From NCBI RefSeq assembly GCF_000003815.2, contig NC_049983.1, positions 19,137,694 through 19,201,693 of the forward strand: a stretch of 64,000 bases of DNA, in the 5' to 3' direction. The notes below the pieces were generated by a model. That model was not told the DNA's origin. It was given only the letters and a program-made list of their open reading frames with translations, and did no database searches. Shown here piece after piece: positions 1 to 13,000 of the stretch (position 1 is the first letter of the stretch; every line of letters begins with the position of its first letter). The DNA comes from Branchiostoma floridae (Eukaryota > Chordata > Leptocardii > Amphioxiformes > Branchiostomatidae). The position numbers and the translations under genes were made by a program.

Positions 1-154
1 TGAGGCATAGTCAGTTAATAAGGACACATGATGTGATCTGGGGGGAAAATGATTAAAAATTGCAGACACTGATTTTTGGCTCGAAAAGTTTGTCTATTGA
101 AATGGCCTTGACTGTTGCAACAACATATCTTGTGTGTTATCCAGCAATACTTAC

Positions 155-1044
155 CTGTTCCATAGCTGCAAGACTTGACCGCAGGTTCTCATTTTCTGTA
201 GTCACGTTGTGAACATGTTGTTTGCTCTCAGTGCTTCTGGTAGACAACTGGAAGCAATGTTAAGATCATGTATCAGTTCTGAGTTAACATTTCCAGGGTG
301 ACATTTGTGTTTGCAAAAATCTTCTTTAGTTGCATCCATAATAGCACCATGGACAGGGCCTGTTTCTTAGTGTGGACAAGCCCCATTTCTGAATGTTACA
401 GCACCATGGACAGGCCCTGTTTCCAAGTGTTATAGCACCATGGACAGTCCTGGACAGGCCCTGATCCTGAGTGTTATAGCATCATGCAGAGGCCATGTTT
501 TTTACTGTTAAAGCACCATAGACTGGCTGTTCCTGAGCGTTTGGTGCCATGGACAGGCCCTGTTTCTGAGTGTTCAGCACCAAGGACAGGCCTGCTTCTG
601 AGTGGCATAGCACCAAGAATTATACTCAATCTTATTTCATATGAGACATAAAGGCAGTGAATAGATACACAGTCCCTTTAAACAGGCTATAGATGTCACT
701 TTACTTACAAAAAAAAAATTTCTATGTATCTGGCACAGATAAGCCAGTATTGAGAAGTAGGACTTCAAGAAGTAGGACTGATTCGTATCTAGTTTCTCCT
801 TAGCTACAGTTATGACCTGAAAAGTAGGACTGATTTGTATCTACTTTCTCCTTAGCTACCATTATGACCTGAGGAGTAGCACTGATTCGTATCTAGTTTC
901 TCCTTAGTTACCGTTATGACCTGAGAAGTAGGACTGATTTGTATCTAGTCTCTTCTTAGCCAGTGTTGTGACCACACCTCTGCTGTGAGCTCCTACAGCT
1001 GGACCATACAATATCACATGCAATGATTGCAGATAGAATCCATG

Positions 1045-1080
<36 letters not shown>

Positions 1081-4000
1081 GTAGAGAATTCTCAGGGCTC
1101 GAAATTCATTTTTGGGAATACGTGCACTGGTGCACCCAAACTAGAAAATTGGGTGCACCAAAATATTTTTGGGTGCACCACATGAAATAAAGTAGAATAT
1201 CAGAATAACATAATTGCAAACCTATCAAATTAGTAATTTGAACGGAGCTCTTCAGAAATCAGAAGTACTATGACAGTCATTTTATTATCTTTCTAACACA
1301 CAGATGTCAAGAATATGGTGTTTACTTAGTATACTGACATCTTAACATACATAAGTCTATCAAAATAGTGCACCCACAGATAAAAATTGGGTGCACAGCT
1401 CCAATTTTGGGTGCACCTGGGTGCACAAAACCCCAGTATTTCGAGCCCTGATCTGCTTGTCTTTTGCGCATCTGTTTCTCTCTTGCGCACCTGTTTCTCA
1501 ATCGCCCACCAGTTCCTGTCTAGAGCACCGGCTTCTCTTTTTGTGCATCTGTTTTTCTTTTGCGCACCTGTTTCTCTCTTGCACACCTGTTTCTCTCTTG
1601 TGCATCTGTTTCTCTCTTCCGCATCTGTTTCTCTCTTGCGAACCTGTTTCTCTCTTGCGCATCTGTTTCTCTCTTGCGCATCTGTTTCTCTCTTGCACAT
1701 CTGTTTCTCTCTTGCGCACCTGTTTCTCTCTTGCGCATCTGTTTCTCTTTTGCGCACTTGTTTCTCTCTTGCGCATCTGTTTCTCTCTTGCGCATCTGTT
1801 TCTCTCTTCCGCATCTGTTTCTCTTGCGCATCTGTTTCTCTCTTGCGCACCTGTTTCTCCCTTGTGCATCTGTTTCTCCCATGCGCATCTGTTTCTCTCT
1901 TGCGCATCTGTTTCTCCCATGCGCATCTGTTTCTCTCTTGCGCATCTGTTTCTCTCTTGCACATCTGTTTCTCTCTTGCGCACCTGTTTCTCTCTTGCGC
2001 ATCTGTTTCTCTTTTGCGCACTTGTTTCTCTCTTGCGCATCTGTTTCTCTCTTGTGCATCTGTTTCTCTCTTCCGCATCTGTTTCTCTTGCGCATCTGTT
2101 TCTCTCTTGCGCATCTGTTTCTCTTTTGCGCATCTGTTTCTCTCTTGCGCATCTGTTTCTCTCTTGTGCATCTGTTTCTCTCTTGCGCATCTGTTTCTCT
2201 CTTGCGCACCTGTTTCTCTCTTGCGCATCTGTTTCTCTCTTGCGCATCTGTTTCTCTCTTGCACATCTGTTTCTCTCTTGCGCATCTGTTTTTCTCTTGC
2301 GCATCTGTTTCTCTTTTGCGCACCTGTTTCTCTCTTGTGCATCTGTTTCTCTCTTGCGCATCTGTTTCTCTCTTGCGCATCTGTTTCTCTTTTGCGCACT
2401 TGTTTCTCTCTTGCGCATCTGTTTCTCTCATGCGCATCTGTTTCTCTCTTGCGCATCTGTTTCTCTTTTGCGCACTTGTTTCTCTCTTGCGCATCTGTTT
2501 CTCTCTTGCGCATCTGTTTCTCTCTTACGCATCACAGAAAAAAATTGGGTGCACAGCTCCAATTTTGGGTGCACCTGGGTGCACAAAACCCAAGTATTTC
2601 GAGCCCTGATTCTAAACACTTTCCTGGTTCCCAATAAACAATGTGTGGGTATGTGTGTTTGTGTGTGGTCTCTCCTTAGCCAGCATTATTACCGCACCTC
2701 TGCTGTGAGCTCCTGCAGCTGGAGGTCCCGTTCCTTCACCTGCTGTGCACCCCACTCCTGCAGTTCCTGTAGTCTCTGCTGGGCGGCTGTCACCTCCTCC
2801 TGCAGTCTGGTGTTCTGCTCCATAATCGCCTGAGGGAGAGTCCAGGGAATTTTTAACAATGAAACAGGGGCGCTGTGCCCTCATGCCCTGGTCATGAGTC
2901 CCCTTACCCTGGGAAGCATAAATTCTTCTTTACCAGGGATCACATGTGGCCACAATCTTCAACTGTGCCCTGTCTGTTAGTAGTTTTGGCTCCTAGGAAG
3001 CCATAGAATGCTACATTTCAACTATATTAACTATACTGAACTATCAAAAACTCCACACCCTGGTAGGAAGTACCCTATATCTTCCCCACTTGGTGGCATC
3101 GCTCAATTGCAGAGCTCTCTCTTGCAATGTTTTTCTAGAAAAAACCCTGGAGTCAATTTACAAACATCAAGCCTGGATATTGTAGGCATTATAATACCAT
3201 ATAATTGCTCTGTGCCTTTATAAGGAATGAAGCCTCCATTAGTCAGACTATAGCTTTATTGCAGAAATGGTTTCAGCCTTTTATCTTGCCATGATTGCCC
3301 GATACATCATTGTGCATGGCAGCTTCATGATTAGGAAGCTCTCGTTAAATCTTTTTTGTTTTATCTGGAGACTTCTCAAGACATTTGGGAGTAAATAAGT
3401 TTTGTAAGTCAGGCATCGAGAAGTGGATGCCCACATGCAAACCAGTCTCTACACACTTAGTAAAACACTGATTAAGCTACTTGAAGAAGATACAAAACTC
3501 GATAAAAGTATCCTTAATTCCTTAATGATGCTTTGTCTGTAATTTGTTCACCACATATCAAATGTAATCATGTTCACAATCAATCAAACATAGGAAAATG
3601 CCTTACAAAATATGAGTGTTGGACTTACTTTTACTTCTACCTCTTTGGAAGATTTCAGTTCTTGAAGTGAAGACCTGTTATCTGAATACATCTTTTCTTT
3701 TTCCTCTTGTAGCTGCAAAAGGCTAAAAGTAAAAAACATCCCATTTCATCATACAAGCAAGTAATCACAACATGTTAATGATAAGTCAATTGAATTGTGT
3801 TGGAAACAGAACTATCGTTCGTTTAACCTTTAAAGTGACAGAGTTTCAGCCCTATAAAATGCTATCAGTGCCAGGGTTGGCCGCTGACCTCCAAAAAGAA
3901 ACCCCTGAACAAGGCCGAAGTCCATAACTTCCAGGGTTCGTGCGCTACACACGCAAAGCTGCTACTTCGGGGGAATATGCTATCCTGGATATATCCGGGC

Positions 4001-7000
4001 GCGGCATACAGGGCATGTATATGTGTGCCGGATATATCCGGGTTTGGCAGTTTAAGGGTTAAGATCTGAGACATATAGACATACCTTTCCTGCTTCTTTT
4101 TCAATTTTTCTGATATCTGTAGAGGGGGAAAGATTATCATTAACAGGCAATACAATAGTTGCATCTACATTAAGTACACAATCACTAACAAGAAAATAAA
4201 CAAAGCATCAATAACTAATTGTTCTATTAATCACAGAGATGAAATGGTATTTCTAGAGGTATAAAAGGTAATTTGATGAAAGAATGTATGAATTTTAGGC
4301 AGTTTCATTTAAATTGGACTATAACAAAACTAGGCTAAAGATTTCTAAAAATTTTTCTTACCTTAGAATTTTCATCTTGTATCTTTGATAACTTCTCAAT
4401 ATATGATTTCTGAAATGTAAGGAAGTGAATGTCTTATGTTAAACACATGACTGACAATAATTTGCAGGTGACTTTCATTCTAATTTAGTAATAGTACAAA
4501 GAATCAAACCCACTGATTTTTGATGGAATGCAGAAATGTTTGCAGTTTGTCTTCACGATTTTTGCGGTGGCCACTTCAATGCAAACTCAAAACAACAGCA
4601 AATATTTTATCATTACAGTAAGTGACTACAGTATATGGTGTTACCATGAACTCAAAACAACCACAAACACTTGCATTTTCCTGCTACCCCAAAATTAAAT
4701 CCTGGTGAACTTAAATGCATTTATCTACACATTCCAAGTCTTATACGAATCATATTAGCAGGCTGCAAAATCCATCCCCAACTTTGACCAGATTTAGAGT
4801 TGAGCTGACCTCTAATGATTGTATCTGCTCCTTCAGTATTGTCTTCTCTTCTCTTTCTGTGTCAACCCTTATTTGGAGATCTGAGTGGGTGGAAGAAACA
4901 ACATTTTGGTTGTTAAAATTATGAGAGGAAAAAATCTGGACAGATGCAAAAATTCATAAATATTTGATGCATAATGTATCAAGCAACTTCATATGATATG
5001 ATATATACATGTATCTGTTAAAACATCTTGACATCTTTTGCTCTACTAAAACATTAAAGAAATTCTTACCGCTCATTTCTTCTACTTGCTTTTCTAACTG
5101 TGAACATTTTTCTTCCGTCTGGAAGCAAGAACAACATATCAACTGACAGATAATGCAAAACATTTCACTCAAATGAATGTTTTCACTATTAACATAATAA
5201 GAACAACCGATTCTACAGTAGTAGTGATGATAACATATCAGTTCACATATATACAAGTACTACAGAATGTAAACCTCTTCTCTAAGACAGAAAGTAAACT
5301 TGTCTTCTGATGTTATAATGATTCTTCCATCTGGTAGACTTCTGTAGTTACCTGTCTGAGAAGGTCCACAACAGAGCTTCCTGAACTGTGAACATAGACT
5401 CCATCTGGAACACATAAAGTAAAGCAATAAGCAATAGGGTGTACACATTTGCTGTAGACTGCAATATGATTTGCTGTTGTAATATGATTTGATGTCCTAA
5501 TATGTTTGATGTCACACTAGACACATGCCTGGCTAAAAGTTGGCTGTAGACAGGATTTTTAATGCTTGGGTCAATTGGGAAATAGTAGTCTAAGGGACCA
5601 TCAAAGAGTGGCTACAATTGCAAAAGCCAACACAGGTCACTACAGTAGGTAGTCCACTGGTACTGGGATGTTCTCAACTCCCATACTCCTCCTTATTAGT
5701 GCTGAGTGCTTAGCTGAAAAAAGCAGCTGTCTGTATCATTTCTTTGGTATGGCCCAGCAAGGGTTTGAACCCAACCTTCTACATGTAAATGCAAGGCATT
5801 AATCTACGAATTAAGCCATTACACTGGTTATGTGTGTACTGACCTATAACTGGCCCAGCCCTGGTCACACTGGTCTTGATCTCTGGAATCAGCTGTTCTC
5901 TTAGACTAGCCAGCTTCTCCTGTAAGGCTGCATCTGTAGGGGACAATGCCATAAAAAGGTCCTTAGAAATAATATCTACTAATTACAATTAAATCAAACC
6001 CTATATAATCTGATCCACCATTACAGTTAAGACTTGAGCCCACTTAGCAAGACAGGAAACAATCCCATAAAAGATGTACAATTTGGTTTCAAATCTATCC
6101 ATCATTGGAAGTGCTTCTTGCAGAAAAAAACAATAGTCACTGGTGAGAGCCTAACCAGGGCTTCCTCAGATTGATGGCACAATAGATGGGACAAAACTGT
6201 GAAAAAGACTGATGGATAAACTAGTCTCAAATGTCTTCTGTCTTGGTAAGTCAGCTCAAATCTTGGCTGTAATGATGGAACAGATCCTTGGATACTTTAT
6301 TCTTTCAGTCCTCTAGCTATCATCCATTAGCTTTAAAGCTTAAAGGTTATCGCTTCTTTCAGGACATATCATTTCTTTACCGCTTAAACAGTGGTCCTTT
6401 ATTGTGTTATCGCACTTGTCCATTACCAATAGGTAGGTAGGGATTTTGGGCCCTACTCGTGATTTCATACATCTCAAATTTAAAGTAAATTTTATGGATG
6501 ACATCAGCATGCGCATTAATTTTTGCCTGATTTCAGGTGCCCAGGGCTGTAGTTGTAGAAATGAAACTTATTGGATAGTTGTAACAGTGACACCAATATG
6601 GAAGCCATGAGTGTGGTTACCAACTTTGTTGGTGATGCCAGTCTACCACACTAGTGTCACTTTTACCACACCAGTACATGTCTTGAATACAGGAATGAAT
6701 GCCTTGTTGGCTCCGATACCATGTTTTGTCCCTTTAATTCTTGTTACAACATTTATCACAACTTTACGGTGCCTATTTTTGAAAATGTAGCGATCTTATT
6801 TTTTTCCGCCCTATCGCACTATTTTTGCAGTTTGCAGAGGATGTCATCCATAAAATTTACTTGCTGTGGCCTTATTGTATCTTTCTTTTTGCTGGAACTG
6901 TTATTGTAAGATGGATAATACAGAGACATGTGCTCACCGCTGCTGGAGTCACTCCCACCGGGGGTCTGCAGCTCCGACAAGAACTTGGTCAATTCTCTGT

Positions 7001-10000
7001 CCAGTAGTCTGGACAACTCTGTGGTCATGGCACAAAATTACATGTCATTAACATTATATAATCAATACTACGCTCAAGTCAAATCACAATGTGATACAAT
7101 TGGTACTTCTGAAAAGTAGTATGGTTGGTCACGTTGCCATCTTAAACTAAGATCTATTGTGAAGTTGAAAATACATCGTAGTTTTCCAAAATTCTTTAGA
7201 CTCGAACTAATGTAAATCTCTGCACACCTGCAGTCTTCAGAAGTAGCGCTAACTACAAGAGACACTTTCTACACAAGTTTTCAAACACCAGGATTGATAC
7301 GTCCTTTTTCAATCCAAATATTATATAATGTGATTGATGTGACTACACAATGTACATACAATTTCAAAGCCGCTCATTTTTCAAACCTCAAGCAATATTA
7401 CTGTTCGCATTACTTAGCATCTTAAACCATCCATACCAGACTCCAGTGACTGGTCCTCTTCCTCTTCCCTCTCCTCCTGACTCGAGCTCCCCTCCACTGT
7501 TCGCTCACTGGAGAAAAGTACCATTTGGCAGTTCAATCCATCAGTCTGCTATTGTTGGCAAGAAAGCGCCAACCGTACTAATGCCAAGAGAGTTCTCCAC
7601 TGCCAAGTTTGAGGTCTATCAATAACGGAGGCTTTGGCCAGCCTTAACGAACCTTCACCAGCAAAGGGAATTATCACTAATGAACTCCGCAGAGTTGGGA
7701 ATGGATTGGCTCTCTAACTGTTGGCAAGTAGTAGGCATGAATTTGTAACTAATGCAAAATGTACATGCCCAAGCATATCCAAGTGTACAAGTCAGCAGAA
7801 AAAAATGACATCCTAGGTTCCAAAGTAATTTCTATGAGCCAGATTTTGGACAGAAAGCCAAACAATTTGCAGGGTAAAAGACTACGTGTGAAAGAAGCAA
7901 AATATTTCAAAGATTCAAAGATTTAAACCAGACCAGAATGTCTATATCATGCTGTACTTCAGCTGACACTAACTTGTGACTAAGAAACCCTCAATTCAAA
8001 TCAGATCATTTGATCAACAGAAAGCAGAAAGAAACTAGCAGGCATTTCCAACACAAAACAGTCTACAAGCTTGTTCACAGCCTGAAGTGTAGGATGGATT
8101 GCTGAGTTGAGAGACCCTGGCAATACATAAGAATGGCCAGTGGTCTCCAACTTTGACATATTACCCACAATGCCTGACACTGCACATTAGCATTTCAAAC
8201 CACAAACTAGCTTATACAATGGACCAGGTAGGACCAGACAATCGATACAACACAAAACAGATACAAGACTGTCAAAACAATGCATGTTTAACTACAACTG
8301 GACCAGCTACTTACTGTCCCTTCGGTACTGGTGACAGACGGACATGTAGAGACGATGACAGTCTGAAGAGGGTCAGTAGAGGATGAGTAAGGACTTTGAT
8401 AATACAAGTAAGACTACCGCGTTCTTTAAAAGGAACATCAGTGCTTTTTCTGATACTTTTTAAGACGCTTTTTTACCAGTACAGTCCATACTATTGCAAG
8501 CATGCTATTAGTAAGACTGAAAGGAAGAAATAGCGAGAATGCTAAAACTTGGTTAATTCTAGAAAAGGACACATGATAAAGGGAATAAAACTGTTCACAC
8601 CCTTGTAGTTGGTTAAATAAATAAAGCCATCTTGGGTATGCTACTGATTGTTCTAGTCCTACATTAAAAACATATTTTCATTCCATCTAGCACTAGGTTT
8701 ACACACAACCAGGGCTGTCTCTAGGACCTGTCCCTCTGTCCCAGGACCAAAAATTTGCTAATAAAAATTTGCTTGTTGAGACAGAAAAAATATTAACTCA
8801 TCCGTCCGAAAAATCTTAACTTCATGACATGAAATCGTTGGAAAATGTATTTTTTATGAGCTATGTTAAAATGACATGTTAAGGCTACACCAATTTTATT
8901 TGTTGTTTCTCAGATTTTTTCAGAAAAAAAATTGGGTCGGTTGGTCAAAAAAAAAAAAACTTTTTAAAAAGTCGTGGGTAGACCGGAGATCGGACAGGAA
9001 ATCCGAGAAACAACAAATAAAATTGGTGAGGCCTAAACCAGGAAATCAACAACATGGGCTCCCAACCAATAACTGGGACAAAAAATTCAACCTGTGGACA
9101 GCCCTGCACGCAACACACAGACAAGAGTCCTAAACGAAAAGGATGAACAGAGAAAAGCGCCCCCTACCTGTCCTCTGGACCTCCTGCAGGCACACCTCTC
9201 TGTCCAGACAGCTTCACACATCTGGTCTCCAGCTCAGCGTTAGCTGATGTCAAGGCGCTAGGAACAACAGGGGACAGACCACAAGGTTCTAAATTCAGCA
9301 CCATCAACAGTAAAGTTTAACGTCTAAGTTTATATAATGCTAGTTCACCTTTACCTGCAGGGTAATCTACATCAGATTTCTTTTTAAAACAGGATTTGTA
9401 TGGAAATTCGGATATCAAGACAAAAGGATGATGGTTTAAACAGCAGTATTTTGGATCTATTGCAATTTGAAACTACTGTTCGTCGATTCAATATCCCGCT
9501 GCTTTTAAATACATGTACATCAGGTTACCCCACGGATAAAGGTGAGCTAGTATTATAAGGACTATACCAATCATTCTATTTTCAGTATCATCAAGCTGGC
9601 ATGTAGAGCTCTAATTACGAGTATTAGCCCATCTCACATTTAGCCAAACATGGCCTCCTGACCTTCTCTAGAGTTTGGTTGGGAGATTGCTGTGAGCAAG
9701 GTCATCTATGCCTGTGAGTTGGTCAGTGATGCTGCCTACTATTCTTTTGAAATCACCTTACCAGCTAACCACAAGTTTTGAAAAATTAAAGTGAGAAAAG
9801 TCTGTTTGGACGTGATCAGAGGAGGAAACTGGAGCTAGGATAGGATGGATTTTGGGGCACTCAAAGGAGTACCGAGGGTTAAGGACTGATAACACTAGTT
9901 CACCTTTATCCATGGGGTAACCTATATTCGTTGATGTTTGTCAACACGGTATTAAAAGATATGAACTAGACAGATGGTGGTTTCAAGTTGTAATGTGTTC

Positions 10001-13000
10001 AAAATATTGTAGTTTGAAACAGTTACTACAGTCTATTGACTTGATATCCCTAAATACCCTTTTCTGAAAGCAATGGATATAGATTACCCCACGGATAAAG
10101 GATTTTAACTTCTAATCAATTAATGTGAGACTGGTATTCAAAAACCTTATCCAGTCAACCAGAATATCAACTTAGATTCTCAACAAACTATTGAAGGATA
10201 GATTATGGCACAGCAAAAACAACAAGCTATACTTCAAGTCAGAGACAACTCAATTATGATATTACTGCGATAAATCAGTAGAATATATTCCGTAACTAAT
10301 AGTCTGCTATATCATAACATTTAAACATTCATCAATTGATCATCAAATGATGTGTCAAATTATGCCAATGTGTCTTACCATCGCTCTTAAATGACTTACT
10401 AATATACAATAGATTTTATTGATCATTTGTACAATTGACCTTAAAAAGGATAATCAATCAAAATGGTTCATCTATCAGGCACATCTAATCAAGTCATTAT
10501 TGATTTCAGAGCTTCAACAATTTGCAAAAAGAATCCTTACCTTACTGTTTCTTTTAAAGATGTCATTTCCTTGTCAAACTTTTCTTGAGAAGCTGGAAAA
10601 AAATGCAACAAAACTGATTTCACAACCACTTCTGTGTACTTACACTTGTTCTTGTAAATAATCAAGATATTCTTGAATGTACGTGTACTGTGGCATTATG
10701 TGGTACATGTGCTGTGATATTATTTGGTATGTGTACTGTGGTATTATATGTGCCTTGTTTCTTTACTGGCTGGGAACCCAGAGGGTGATAACTCCAGGTC
10801 CTGTGGATGTTGGAAGAGGCACTTGTCACAGATTTCATCACTACACTCTGGTAAAAATGACCATGTTTAAGGACCTACCACACTTATTGATTAGAGCAGG
10901 GGTCCATCCTATTGGAGTGGTTCAAACAATAACAGTCATAACTTCCCCTGTTATAGTATGTCAATCCTTCCATAAATGTGGTAAAAATCTCAGCGCATCT
11001 AGCGCAAGTTCACCTTTATCCGCGGGCATGACAAATGTCCGCTGTTTTAGAAACAGAATATTTAGGGATGTGAAGTAGACGGAAGGTGCAATGTTTTGAA
11101 AGTAACTGCAATATTATGAAAATATTGCAATTTGAAACCACCGTCCGTTGATTTTTTATCCCTAATTTGTAAAACAATGGCCATTGGTTACACCTCGGAT
11201 AAAGATGAACTGGTGTTACATCATCTGACCAACCTTCTATTTTCTTCTGTAAGGCGGTGTTCTCTGCTCGTAATCTCCGCACTTCGTCCTGTAGCTCAGG
11301 GCTGCCGTCAGAGCCGCCCCCCTCCCCAGCCAGCCGCTTACTCAGCTCTGCATTCTTCTTCTCCAGGTCTTCACTGGCTGCCACCACCTGTAGACATGGG
11401 GACATCTATATGCATGAGTCTGGGAGTTTTCTGGCCTTTTGAACCTTTAAAAGCTGGTTCGTGGTTTGAACCACACACTTACACTGTGATGCATTGTGAG
11501 TACAGTTAGTTGTAATATGATAAAAGTTGAAGGCTCCTGAGAGATTAAAAAAACATGTATGGTCTAGACAAGAAATGTTAAGTTAAGATGCCTTTGACCA
11601 AGTTTATGCACTGTTCAAACTGTGAATTATCTGGCCGAACATATGCTCTTAGTCAAAGCCTGCAACTGATGACACTATTAAGTGAAATAAGTCTTGAGAG
11701 TCAATGCATATCTGCCTATCGATGCCCAACAGTTCTGGCAAGCACTTACTGTGCATAATGCTTCTTTGAAGTTCACATTTTGTCATGTTGCTAGCTCCTC
11801 TTCCTTACTAGCTTAAATCCTTAAAATGAACTTTTCAAATAGATTCTTTTTTTCAATTTCTTTCATTTTAAGGCCACTTTGTACAATCTACAGTATGGAT
11901 TGTCACAGAGTTGCCTGACCTTTGTGAGTTCGTCCATGAGAGTCTGGTTCTGCAGGCGGAACTCCTCCTCCTGACTCCCCAGCCGGTGCTGCAGGGCTTC
12001 ATTCTCTGCCTGCAGTCCCTCCAGCTCCTGCAAGGGGGCACCAAACAACAACCATCACTACCACAGATGCATAGGATTTCTAACCGTGGTTATCTGAACT
12101 GTTTTTTCTTCTTTTGGATGTAATACGTAGGTGTCCATTTGCCTGTTCTAATGAAACTACAGTCAAACCTGAACAGGTGACCACCTCTACATAAGGACCA
12201 CCTGACCAATGTGACCACTTTTTTGTGGTCCTTTAATGCTTAGACATTTTCCCCGTTGACACAGGCATTAAAATGTTCTGTCTATGTAGGCCAGATTTTC
12301 TCAGTCCCTCGAGTGGTCTTCTTTTGCAGTTTTTACTTTATTAGAGGGATTATTTAATAAGTTAATAAATAAGTAAGTCAATTTATACAGCCAAAATATG
12401 CTGCATACATGAAATGCTATATATAGTACAAGCCAAAGATAAACAGGACTGATTACAGTTCCTGAATCTGTTTTGTAAGGTTTGTGCATGAGGACATCTA
12501 GCAGAAAGCACTTAAAATGCAGGCATTAGTTATTTTGCTTCCTGGCAAAAATATAACGGTTATCTTACATGTACATTAAAACTAAATGTACAGCCAGTTT
12601 GATAACTTTCTAGACAATATCTGAGGCCTTGTACAGTATTTAGGACATAATGGCTAGTGTAATAATAAAAAAGAAGTCAGATCACGAAAGGGGTATTCAA
12701 TGTCATGCATCTTCATTCACATCTGCAAGCTCAAACACACACAATTCAACTTTCTTTTCTTGAACCTGGAACAGAATGTTTCAAATACATGTTGTATTAC
12801 CTGTCATGTAAGCAGTCTACCATATCAACATACCTTCTTCTTGCTTTTTCCAATATTCTGGCCGATGTTCTGCATAAACGATGGCTAAAACAAGACAACA
12901 AATGGTCAAGTACTGTTCATATACATTGCTGACGAAGGTCAAGTTAAAAGGCTCTAAGTCAAAGTCAGCCAATGCAAAGACAATCTTATTTGATTCCTTT

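Noticed and set aside
1452-2530. CRISPR-like array
   Set aside because: Units are contiguous 19-bp repeats without unique spacers, in an animal intron.
1326-2833. Six long ORFs (300-480 codons) on both strands
   Set aside because: All are readings of the 19-bp minisatellite, which lacks stops in most frames; products are pure 19-residue repeats with no start or splice logic.
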